Origin: Marisa cornuarietis | Taxonomy: Eukaryota; Mollusca; Gastropoda; Architaenioglossa; Ampullariidae | DNA length: 64,000 nt | Assembly: GCA_004794655.1 (NCBI GenBank) | Contig: SMMW01000521.1 | Coordinates: 6,090,623-6,154,622, forward strand | Direction: 5' to 3' | Shown: positions 35,126 to 46,479 of the stretch, piece by piece | Position numbering within the stretch: position 1 is the first letter of the stretch | How the letters are laid out: the number at the start of each line of letters is the position of its first letter | The notes under the pieces: model-generated | Told to the model about the DNA's origin: nothing | The model's input: only the letters and a program-made list of their open reading frames with translations | Database searches by the model: none | Program-made: the position numbers and the translations under genes

Positions 35126-36818
35126 TCGAAGTCGTTTACCAGAACCAACTACTTTAAAGTGAAATAAATATACTGCCTGGTCACATACTCCAAATACTGT
35201 TCCTATCTACAGTTACAAAGAAAACTAAATCTCTTTTACACATCTATACAAAGAATAATTCAGATTAATCAAACAAACCGAGAAAAATGTAACGTTTGTG
35301 AGAAGACGCAGCCTAAGCGCCCCCCCCCACCCACACACGTAGTGTCCCTCCACTTGCTGTGTCCCCCTGGGAAGTGGAGTGCTGCCGATGACAGTTAATT
35401 ATAATATATTGCCTTCCCTCTTTCTACAATCTTCAAGCTATCTAGAAAACCCCGCTGACTCGTTATCTTCACTCTACTGTTACATACACCAATGTCAACA
35501 ATATAGACCAATATGCACAACATTTACAAACCTTTTAAGAACTGCGTAATCCCCAAGCAAATATTAAAGGACAAAGTTACTCACCACCACGTGTCGTCAT
35601 CAGATTATAAACAAATTTATTTACAGGGCCGAGTTAATTTCAACAAGGTGACCACCAAAAGTCTGGCAAAGACTCTGCAACGATAAACATTTTAACACAT
35701 GATGTTTCTACCTAATGGTTATTGACCCCCAGAACATACAGGTTTGACTTGAAAGTAAAAGCCAGGAGAGCAGAGCAGCGGATTTATGAGGGAAGATAAG
35801 GAGGGCGAAGTAAGGTAAGACTAACATGTCATGTACCTACAGACTGTAGTGAACAGAAAACTCCTTTAGTTTCACAAAGTCCTCTTGTCCAGTCTATAAA
35901 CATGGTGAGTGACGATTTGAATATCATAATATTGACTATTCACCAATTGTATCGGCTTATCTATCAACACGGTGAGTAATGAATTATTATAATTAAATAG
36001 TTTAATATTGTTGACGATTTACAAAGCTCATTTATCAAAAATTTTCTGCATGTAAATGCTAATGAGTAAGTCTTAACTAAGAACTGATTAAACAAGATGT
36101 CTACTAAGCGCAATGCAAAAAGACAGACAAGAAGAAAAAACAGAAAAGAAAAAAGTGATAATGTCTTAATTTCAGTAGCGTTTGAAAGTGTAAGACCAGT
36201 TAATCCTTCATTCATTCACACGTGTGAACATGCAAGTCAAAATTCTTGATTGTAAAATAGCCCCTTAAGAGTGACTGACATAATTATTTAGGCATGGAAA
36301 CCACGGAGTTAGGACAAATCGAGAAAAATATGCTGCAAAAATAAAAGTGTCATTGAGTGATGAGAGTGGACACAGGTCAGTGCACATCAACTTACTACAG
36401 CGACTGCCCACGGGAGAGGCTGGGAGATGTAAGTGTAGCAGGATTTCTCGTATGAAGTCCAAAAGCTTGGACACCTACAGTCTGCAGGAAAGTAAACACA
36501 GGGCAGTTCTGACATCGGACTATGAAACTTTATTTTCTTGAAAACTACTTTTTTCTCTTCTTAATATTATGTCAGCAATCAATATAATTTTTAACCGAAA
36601 AACGCTAAAATGTACTGAAGGTGCTTACAGTACTGTACACAGTAAGTACATCAAGAAATCACAGATAACACATTTCTTAGTGTCTTCCAGGTATTGTTAA
36701 CATGACAGATAACAACACTGGTTAGCATTCGTATTGCGATGTAATCGATGTTAAATACAGTTTTATAGAAAGTTATTTGCTGTGGAGTAAAGGGTTTGAT
36801 AACACGACTTGTGAAGAT

Positions 36819-37103
36819 ATACTTACAACATGTGGTACAGAGAGACAGGAGAAGTAACAATGTTGATGAAGACATGTACTTACAACATGTGGTACAGAGA
36901 GACAGGAGAAGTAACAGTGTTGATGAAGACATGTACTTACAACATGCGGTACAGAGAGACAGGAGACGTAGCAGTGTTGATGAAGACATATACTTACAAC
37001 ATGTGGTACAGAGAGACAGGAGAAGTAACAGTGTTGATGAAGACATATACTTACAACATGCGGTACAGAGAGACAGAAGAAGTAGCAGTGTTGATGAAGA
37101 CAT
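36819..37103 (-). repeat. Five tandem 57-bp units, each a signal-peptide exon plus splice donor
   Basis: Each unit is 49 bp of leader (MSSSTLLLLLSLCTAC or variants with TTC or an Arg) plus GTAAGTAT, and then the next ATG follows at once. All five units are in the same frame, with no stop between them, and each donor leaves the same phase-1 T that joins exon 2. Unit starts are 37103, 37046, 36989, 36932 and 36875. Units differ only at a few positions, so amplification is recent. Confidence 0.9.
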
Positions 37104-37137
37104 GGTGGTCGGTAAGTCTGTCAGCAGTTGCTGGGGC

Positions 37138-37145
37138 TTTTTATA
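37138..37145 (-). promoter_or_regulatory. TATA box of the five-leader lectin gene
   Basis: Reverse strand GACTATAAAAAGCCCC; TATA begins 42 nt upstream of the first leader ATG, as at other lectin loci. Confidence 0.7.
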
Positions 37146-37354
37146 GTCTAAGTATCCAAGGTCCGATTGCAAAAACGATATTTTTCAGAGGATTTATTCT
37201 AATGTAACGATTGATCTGAAAATTACACGAAGTAGCTGAGACCAGCTGCTTGAACAAACAATAACCGTGTAAACTAGAGGCACTTTCCACGGTGCACGTC
37301 ACGGTAAAAACATTCAGAAACGTACGTGTGTGTGTGTGTGTGTCTGAAGCCGGG

Positions 37355-38275
37355 CTGTCACTCGAGCGCTGGAGAGGTGGATGTACAGAAACAGGGTGAC
37401 GATTGATAAGATGCGAACAGATAACAGGTGTATAAGCAGCTGGTCTGAAGGCGATGAAAGAGAGGCAGGCGAGGAAGTTTTTAAATTTCTACAAATAGTG
37501 TGCAATGTTTATGCAGAATTCTAAAAAGTGATTAACATTATGTTGATAGGGCTAGGTGGTTATAGGACTAGAAGTTTATAAGGCTATTTACTTGGGTAGA
37601 GAGACAAATCAACAGGAGGACGGAGTGAGATTAGCGAGAAGCCAGCTTGGGGTCACTTAAGGGTAGCATGGGTTTTAGGGATGAGGGGCCACGATTTTTT
37701 CGAATGCAAAAGTAAGATGATAATTTTATGTATGTGCTATATGAATACAAACAGAACTAACATAGCATAACATAGACAATTACAAATAAAGAGGAGAAAG
37801 CAGGCCTCACTGTTGTCTAGTCTTTAACTCTGGCAGCTGGTCTCTCGCATACGAAGGTAAAATTGACTAAAGGATCGCATGGAGCATCATGCCACTGGCC
37901 GTGTAAACGAGACATGATACCACAGGATTCTTGTTTGCCGCCATGATGATCTGGTTGCCCGGGCTCCCAGTTAGTGTAGACCAAGGGACTTCCTATAGAT
38001 GTCAGCACCCAGTGTCCATCTGACAAAATGTCGTTGACTCCTATCCACACGTGTGACTCTAATTGAACAAAGTATGATAGCATTAACAATAACAACAATA
38101 ACAATAGCAATAATAAACGTGTGTGACGCTAACGAAGAAGCATGCTCTAACAGAACGGATTGAGAAAAAGTTATGCAGACCAGTAACAAAAGATAAACAC
38201 AGAGGACATAAAAGCAGGTTACAAACAGTAAAGATGAAGAGTGTAAAAAATCTGGGAAGAAAGACAAGCAGGCTG
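37355..38275. repeat. Segmental duplication B (pairs with 29450-30635)
   Basis: Carries the QPD-type lectin exon 4 at 37817-38058 with its 3' flank and adjacent intron. It lies immediately upstream of the five-leader promoter on the minus strand, so a transcript from further right would have to end here. See copy A for shared landmarks. Confidence 0.8.
37817..38058 (-). CDS. Orphan C-type lectin exon 4, QPD (galactose-type) motif
   Basis: An intact 242-bp last exon with a good acceptor (AATTAG) and the family phase. It encodes ESHVWIGVNDI, TNWEPGQPD, KQESC, QWHDAPC and TFVCER, with the C-terminal extension PAARVKD. All three exon-4 cysteines are present. QPD in place of EPN is the classic switch from mannose-type to galactose-type binding in CTLDs; WHD lacks the Asn calcium ligand. 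No exons 1-3 lie directly upstream. The nearest minus-strand leaders are at 48596 and 48939, beyond the 3.6-kb minisatellite, so it is either a stranded duplicate or an alternative last exon. Confidence 0.6.
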
Positions 38276-38539
38276 TCATTTATCATTGTTATTAGTTACT
38301 GATCGTATCGTGATAAAGCTTAAATTTTGTATGGAATTAATGTGGAAGAACGAAAAAGCGTGAATGACGTCAGTTGTTCGGAAGACGTGTGTGAGTGATG
38401 TAAAAGAGTGAAGGAAATGACGTAAGAGAGAGCGCGAGGAGCAATTAGGAGTAGTCAGAGGAAAAAAGTAGAGGATTGAGACGAGAAACAACGATAGTAG
38501 AGTAGGAACTGAAAGAAGAATTTGTTGAGTAGGGTAGTG

Positions 38540-41500
38540 AGGTTTAATGTTTAGTGTTGCACTATCAAGCAAATACACTCTGTGTTACACTATCAAACAA
38601 GTACACTCTGTGTTTAGTGTTACACTATCAAACAAATACACTCTGTGTTTAGTGTTACACTATCTAACAAATACACTCTGTGTTTAGTGTTACACTATCA
38701 GACATATACACTCTGTGTTACACTATCAAACAAATACACTCTGTGTTTAGTGTTACACTATCTAACAAATACACTCTGTGTTTAGTGTTACACTATCAAA
38801 CAAATACACTCTGTGTTACACTATCAAACAAATACACCCTGTGTTCAGTGTTACACTATCAAACAAATACACTCTGTGTTTAGTGTTACACTATCAAACA
38901 AATACACTCTATGTTAAGTGTTACACTATCAAACAAATACACTCTGTGTTTAGTGTTACACTATCAAACAAATACACTCTGTGTTTAGTGTTACACTATC
39001 AAACAAAAACACTCTGTGTTCAGTGTTACACTATCAAACATATACACTCTGTGTTTAGTGTTACACTATCTAACAAATACACTCTGTGTTTAGTGTTACA
39101 CTATCTAACAAATACACTCTGTGTTTAGTGTTACACTATCTAACAAATACACTCTGTGTTTAGTGTTACACTATCAAACAAATACACTCTGTGTTTAGTG
39201 TTACACTATCTAACAAATACATTCTGTGTTACACTATCAAACAAGTACACTCTGTGTTTAGTGTTACACTATCTAACAAATACACTCTGTGTTTAGTGTT
39301 ACACTATCAAACAAATACACTCTGTAATCAGTGTTACACTATTAAACAAATACACTCTGTGTTTAGTGTTACACTATCTAACAAATACACTCTGTGTTAC
39401 ACTATCAAACAAATACACTCTGTAATCAGTGTTACACTATTAAACAAATACACTCTGTGTTTAGTGTTACACTATCTAACAAATACACTCTGTGTTACAC
39501 TATCAAACAAATACACTCTGTGTTTAGTGTTACACTATCAAACATTCACTCTGTGTTTAGTGTTACACTATCAAACAAATACACTCTGGGTTTAGTGTTA
39601 CACTATCGAACAAATACACTCTGTCTTTAGTGTTACACTATCAAACAAATACACTCTATGTTAAGTGTTACACTATCAAACAAATACACTATGTGTTCTG
39701 TGTTACACTATCAAACAAATACACTCTGTGTTACATTATCAAACAAATACACTCTGCGTTTAGTGTTACTCTATCTAACAAATACACTCTGTGTTTAGTG
39801 TTACACTATCAAACAAATACACTCTGTGTTTAGTGTTATACTATCAAATACACTCTGTGTTACACTATCAAACAAATACACTCTGTGTTTAGTGTTACAC
39901 TATCAAACAAATACACTCTGTGTTTAGTGTTACACTATCAAACAAATACACTCTGTGTTTAGTGTTACACTATCAAACAAATACACTCTATGTTAAGTGT
40001 TACACTATCAAACAAATACACTCTATGTTAAGTGTTACACTATCAAAAAAATACACTCTGTGTTTAGTGTTACACTATCAAACAAATACACTCTGTGTTA
40101 CACTATCAAACAAGTACACTCTGTGTTTAGTGTTACACTATCAAACAAGTACACTCTGTGTTTAGTGTTACACTATCAAAGAAATACACTCTGTGTTTAG
40201 TGTTACACTATCAAACAAATACACTCTGTGTTTAGTGTTACACTATCAAACAAATACACTCTGTGTTTAGTGTTACACTATCAAACAAATACACTCTGTG
40301 TTTAGTGTTACACTATCAAGCAAATACACTCTGTGTTACACTATCAAACAAATACACTCTGTGTTAAGTGTTACACTATCAAAGAAATGCACTCTGTGTT
40401 TAGTGTTACACTATCAAACAAATACACTCTGTGTTTAGTGTTACACTATCTAACAAATACACTCTGTGTTTAGTGTTACACTATCGAACAAATACACTCT
40501 ATGTTTAGTGTTACACTATCAAACAAATACACTCTGTGTTTAGTGTTATACTATCAAATACACTTTGTGTTACACTATCAAACAAATACACTCTGTGTTT
40601 AGTGTTCCACTATCAAACAAATACACTCTGTGTTTAGTGTTACACTATCAAACAAATACACTCTGTGTTCAGTGTTACACTATCAAACAAATACACTCTG
40701 TGTTTAGTGTTACACTATAAAAGAAATACACTCTGTGTTTAGTGTTACACTATCAAACAAATACACTCTGTGTTTAGTGTTACACTATCAAACAAATACA
40801 CTCTGTGTTTAGTGTTACACTATCTAACAAATACACTCTGTGTTTAGTGTTACACTATCGAACAAATACACTCTATGTTTAGTGTTACACTATCAAACAA
40901 ATACAATGTGTTTAGTGTTACACTATCAAACAAATACACTCTGTGTTTAGTGTTCCACTATCAAACATACACACTCTGTGTTTAGTGTTATACTATCAAA
41001 TACACTCTGTGTTACACTATCAAACAAATACACTCTGTGTTTAGTGTTCCACTATCAAACATACACACTCTGTGTTTAGTGTTACACTATCAAACAAATA
41101 CACTTTGTGTTCAGTGTTACACGATCAAACAAATACACTCTGTGTTACACTATCAAACATATACACTCTGTGGTACACTATTAAACAAATACACTCTGTG
41201 TTTAGTGTTACACTATCAAACAAATACACTCTGTGTTTAGTGTTACACTATCTAACAAATACACTCTGTGTTTAGTGTTACACTATCGAACAAATACACT
41301 TCATGTTTAGTGTTACACTATCAAACAAATACACTCTGTGTTTAGTGTTCCACTATCAATCAAATACACTCTGTGTTTAGTGTTACACTATCAAACAAAT
41401 ACACTCTATGTTAAGTGTTACACTATCAAACAAATACACTCTATGTTAAGTGTTACACTATGAAACAAATACACTCTGTGTTTAGTGTTACACTATCAAA

Positions 41501-42142
41501 CAAATACACTCTGTGTTTAGTGTTACACTATTAAACAAATACACTCTGTGTTCAGTGTTACACTATCAAACAAATACACTCTGTGTTCAGTGTTACACTA
41601 TCAAACAAATACACTCTGTGTTCAGTGTTACACTATCAAACATACACTCTGTGTTTAGTGTTACACTATCAAACAAATACACTCTGTGTTTAGTGTTACA
41701 CTATCAAACAAATACACTCTGTGTTTAGTGTTACACTATCAAACAAATACACTCTGTGTTTAGTGTTACACTATCAAACAAATACACTCTGTGTTACACT
41801 ATCAAACATATACACTCTGTGTTTAGTGTTACACTATCAAACATTCACTCTGTGTTTAGTGTTACACTATCAAACAAATACACTCTGTGTTTAGTGTTAC
41901 ACTATCAAACATTCACTCTGTGTTTAGTGTTACACTATCAAACATATACACTCTGTGTTTAGTGTTACACTATCAAACATTCACTCTGTGTTTAGTGTTA
42001 CACTATCAAACAAATACACTCTGTGTTTAGTGTTACACTATCAAACAAATACACTCTGTGTTACACTATCAAACATATACACTCTGTGTTTAGTGTTACA
42101 CTATCAAACATTCACTCTGTGTTTAGTGTTACACTATCAAAC
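38540..42142. repeat. 3.6-kb minisatellite of a 35-bp unit, about 100 copies
   Basis: The unit has AGTGTTACACTATCAAACAA followed by ATACACTCTGTGTTT. Each unit includes the near-palindrome AGTGTTACACT. Common variants are a 28-bp unit lacking one of two adjacent GTGTT(TA) repeats, and a 32-bp unit with CAAACATTCACTCTG. The right edge breaks at ACTATCAAACTGTACCACG. Translated frames repeating VTLSNKYTLCL are artefacts. Confidence 0.97.
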
Positions 42143-43731
42143 TGTACCACGTGTGCTTTATGCTACACTCTACACTCAGAACCAGCTGTGCGCAATGTTA
42201 CACCTCTGTCTACATAAAAGGACCATGTAGCAGGCGTGTACTGCTATCATTGTGATGATGTGCTCGGCTACATTTAGCGGACGACAGGACATATTGGATC
42301 GTTGTGTTTTCGGAAAAACAACAACTACAATACAGACTGCAAAGCACATCATCAGAGATTAGCTTGGATATTGTCGGGCTCCATCAAGGTGTAGGAGGAA
42401 ACATGTTTTGTAGAATTTCAAAATAGTTTTATCTGTTGTCTCTACAACAACAGTCATTAGAAACTAAAAACAGGGAGCAGTTTTAACGGTGTTTCTTATT
42501 AGGCAATAATACACAGCCAGATACACGTGTATCCTCGTAAAATACAAATACCATGAGGTGCCCCGGCAAGACTGAGGACAAGAACTTTAGTGCCAGCAAG
42601 ATGTGGCTCATATCAACACACTAATATATTGATGTAGGAACATAAGACAGTAATATATTGATGTAGGAACATATTAAAATAGTATATTATATTGATGTAG
42701 GATTATATCAACACAGTATTATATGGATGTAGGAACATATAAGCACAGGAATATTTTACAGAGCTCTGTATAGGCGTAAATTCATGCATTATAGAGAAAT
42801 GTCCCTCCTATATGCATATAGATGCATGATGATCATACAGAATAATACTGTGTGTTTAGAGGTCTACTCACAGATGCTAATGTATTGCAAGTTTCTATTA
42901 TTATCTGTTGCTTGTCACATTCTGCTTGACATTGTAAATACTATGCTTCATTCTTCAGTGTGTCATGGACCAAGGTGTCGACTGCATTGTTTACATCGTC
43001 TGCACATCTTAGTGACAGTGAAAGAGAAAACCTTTATTAACCAGTATATTCCTTGCGAGGTTAACCCTTATGTAGCCAACCCTTGGCGGACACGACTCAC
43101 CACATCCCGACATCTCGCTAACATAGTCTTTGATATAAAATACATACACAATAAAGGTCAGGGCTGATCAGAACATTGTGATAGCACTAGCTGTCGTATC
43201 TGAATATTAAAGTTAGGAATAGCACGTACTTACCGACTTACAGGATAACACAGAGAAACACACCCATCCACACACATCGTTGATCGCCTGTGAAACGCAT
43301 AACAACTCATTACCCCCATTTGTTTCGTCCATACCACTCAGAACAGTCTTCTGGAAGGCCCTTTGTTTTTCATTTGTATTATTAAAATCTTAATCAGGTA
43401 AACAATCATTATCCTCTGAAAAAGCTGACACTAACAAATGTTTGTTGATTAAGGCCAGTCCGTGAAAACATCTGCTGCTAAACCCGGTAACTGTCGCTCG
43501 TGAGAGATGTTTCACAGACCTCGGATATTTGATTCTTACAAAAGCCAAATAGTCTATTAATAAAATTTACTGGATAGAGATAACAACGACTGTGGTTCAC
43601 AGGATGGTCCCTCACGCAAGCTGTCGGTTGAATAAAATAATATCCGAAATAAAAATTTTGCTACCGTGCAATCAAAATATTAATAGTCACACAGGCATAA
43701 ACATACAAATACATAAATATTCTCACGGGGA

Positions 43732-43785
<54 letters not shown>

Positions 43786-46479
43786 GAGAGAGAGAAGCAG
43801 AAAGAAATGTGCAGCACAACCCATCCAAAAAGACTAAAGTCGCTGAAGATAGCCTGGCCTTATAACACGGTTCATTAATTAACTGGGACGACTACATCAC
43901 GTACACAGAACCGCTAAAGTTATTTTATTATATGAAGTGCAAATTATTCATCTGATTAGAAAAATATTAACACATGCAAACTTATGGTGTAGAATATGGA
44001 TTAGAAACCTTATATGCGGCTGCTTCGGTAGGACGACTGAAGAAGCTTTTTTTACATGGCTGCTCTTAAGCCTGTGGTTGACCAGAGACAGAGTGAGAGA
44101 CCACTGGGGCCAGTGAATACACTGCCTTCAGCAACCAGCCTGAGTGCATTTCCCGGTGATGTTCACGGACTACACCTGTCACTTAGTCTACAGTCGCCGA
44201 CAACACTGTCACCTGCACTCTACAGTGCCTTTCAGACGAGTCAGTAACTATTAAAACAACAACCACAATTTCAATTTAAAGACAAATATAATTGCAAAGA
44301 AGAATTAATAATTAACTAAAACAAACAAATCTAAATTTAAAATAACACCTAAACACAGTCAAGAATTCAATGTTCACCCTTAGTTCCTTCGAACTCAATA
44401 TTCCCTTCACTCCTGCAGGCGCAGTCCTCCCAAACACAGTTTTCAGAAAATGAAATCCCAACACAAATCACACATCACAGTCTCCTGTCCTGGTGCTGTC
44501 TCTTCCGAATCAGGCACCTCCCAGTCACGACCTCCAACGAATGCACAGTCAATTGTCCAGATGAATGAAATAAAAAAATAGTAAACCTAGACAGAAAATA
44601 ACCATATTTAACCCACAATATACCAATATCTAAATATTTCCCTCCCCCACAACAATAACATACATTCATCTATTTATCTCATACAAAAATTATATTAATC
44701 ACTCTCTCAAACTCCACCATTTAAAAACAGTAAGTAACATAGACATACACTCACCTCAACAGGTTTAAATGACAAATTTTACTCAAGTCTGGTCAAGACT
44801 TGCTGAATAAACACAAGTCTGGTCAGGACTTGGTACATAAAGTCTGGTCAAGACTTTCCCAACGCCTGAGGAGACCGTCAAGTTTCCCCGCTCCCATCAA
44901 GGAGAACCAGCATACAAATAAAATCAAAGTAGCAAAAGATGGAATAAATGAATATAAAAATGATAAAGAAATTGATGAAAATATACTCTCTTAGACGCCC
45001 TCCACACGTGATAGGAGGAGTTTGTTCAAAGAAAATTAACAAGTAATTACAAATTTCACTAACATACAAAGGTTTTTTACTTTTCAAAGGTGAGCAATTA
45101 AACAGCCAAGAAAATTAATGAGATGGGTGAGCATTAAGGAGTTGGTTTAAGGTTAATGAGTTGGAAATGATGATAAAAACAGATGAGAGTCTCCCAGACA
45201 TCTGTGGGGAGAAGAAATCGAGAGAAGTAAAGGAGTTGGACATTTTTCATAAATATGTTACATTGATTATGTAGAGCAAAAATAAAAACTGACATCACGG
45301 AAAATTGAGTAGATGGTGTAAGCAGGATTTGACAACTGACAGAGTTGGTAAATATCTATACAACGTTTATGTAAACTGCAAGAGACAAGAAAATTTAATA
45401 AAGCAACGGGGAAATAATTCAGCTGAGGAAGAATTCTGATCGACACGACCCACTAGGATGTTGGAAGGCAATAACTGTGGTCCCATCTGTAGAGTAAACA
45501 GGCCTCATAGTGTGCACAGGGCCGAGAAAAGACAATAGATAACAGACAAACCATCATCACAGACCAGTCCTGGGCCTGATCAAGAACCACTACATGTGAG
45601 AAACAAACTAAACTCTGTACAACTCTCAAAATTGTATTTTCGTTGGTGAGAGGCCTTTATATAACCTGTACTTTGAAGACACCAGTCTCCCGATGGCAGG
45701 CAACAAAAGCGAAGATCTTTTCAACAGACTGACAGAGCAAAGGGAAGTTCAGTCATTTGAGAGCAAGTGTCTGAGGTATGGTTCAAAACTTACATGGAGA
45801 GCAAAACCAATGAGCACGGCCGACACCCGCATCCCCTACTCAACTGTAAAAGGGCTCAATAATGAATATTTACAGGCAATTATTACCTCTTTACAGAGAT
45901 CACGACATTAGCTAACTATAATTACACCTGACCATCTATGTCCGTCCTACCAGTCGCACATACAGTCACAAGTGCAAAAATATCTATTCTTCTAGCAGCC
46001 GTCTATACTATCAACAATCGGTGGAAAAATGGGATGAAGTCCCTATCGGGGCTGGTACACAGACAAGAAACATCTGATTTGAAAAGATTGTTTGAAGCGA
46101 TCTGCAGTATCGGATGTCGCACAGAACGATAAGTTGTTCGAGATTACAAACCCAAGACGAGAGAAAGATCGCTGTCCATGTTCGTTTTCTAGATGTGAAT
46201 GTGAATGTATGATAATTATGATTGGTTGCTGATGTGTGTCTGTTAGCATGTAGACTGACACTGCACAAGAATCACAAACAGATGACATGCATTTCCAAGG
46301 GGTTATTAAAATTCAGTTTCGGAATATTTAAATGGTGTTTCAAATTAAAACAAACCAGATTTGTTTGAATAAGTGGGAAGAAACGTGAACATTTCTGGTT
46401 ATTCTCATAAATGAAAGTAGACCTAGAAAACAAGTATAAAACGAAACAAGGAGTCACTGTCGTTTCGGTCACAAGGGTT
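42143..46479. other. No firm gene; small repeats and two weak candidates
   Basis: It contains a short tandem repeat of about 40 bp (ATATTGATGTAGGAACATA) at 42618-42745 and a long (TG)n(GA)n tract at 43735-43795. Three related AAGTCTGGTCA(A/G)GACTT phrases lie at 44785-44860. On the minus strand near 43285-43240, a short leader-like frame (MGVFLCVIL) is followed by a GTAAGT donor; it has no lectin-type TATA context and I leave it unassigned. Confidence 0.4.
45693..45911 (+). CDS. Unrecognised small open frame with upstream TATA-like motif
   Basis: 72 codons starting MAGNKSEDLFNRLTEQREVQ, basic and hydrophilic, with no signal peptide and no recognised domain. A TTTATATAACC motif lies about 35 nt before the ATG, spaced as a core promoter would be. 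This could be a chance frame within a retroelement end. No homologous second copy is present in the window. Confidence 0.2.
   Translation: MAGNKSEDLFNRLTEQREVQSFESKCLRYGSKLTWRAKPMSTADTRIPYSTVKGLNNEYLQAIITSLQRSRH

Larger units (their letters stand above)
30160..37103 (-). pseudogene. C-type lectin gene with five tandem leader exons; frameshift in exon 3
   Basis: Exon 1 is present five times (37103-37055, 37046-36998, 36989-36941, 36932-36884, 36875-36827). Exon 2 is 36481-36396 (CRCPSFW, KSCYTY). Exon 3 is 35674-35585 (SLCQTFGGHLVEI). Exon 4 is 30389-30160 (ESHLWIGINDI, TNWELGEPN, RQEAC, RWHDVPC, PSVCER). Splice sites and phases follow the family, but exon 3 is 90 bp instead of 91: a 1-nt loss after NSAL creates TAA in frame. 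As assembled, the gene would not make a full CTL domain. One base is also the size of a sequencing error, so an intact gene is possible. If functional it would bind sugar through EPN, with His in place of the usual Asn of WND. Intron 3 (5.2 kb) contains LINE, P-element and TIR-element relics. Confidence 0.65.

Noticed and set aside
38540..42142. CRISPR-like array of regular direct repeats
   Set aside because: The repeats are contiguous with no unique spacers, and the DNA is clearly eukaryotic.
38680..42230. Many plus-strand frames repeating VTLSNKYTLCL
   Set aside because: Pure translation of the 35-bp minisatellite, with frame changes at each short variant. Not a protein.
43240..43285. Leader-like minus-strand exon (MGVFLCVIL with GTAAGT)
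   Set aside because: It lacks the lectin TATA context and the conserved length and phase, and no downstream exon is recognisable. Too weak to call.
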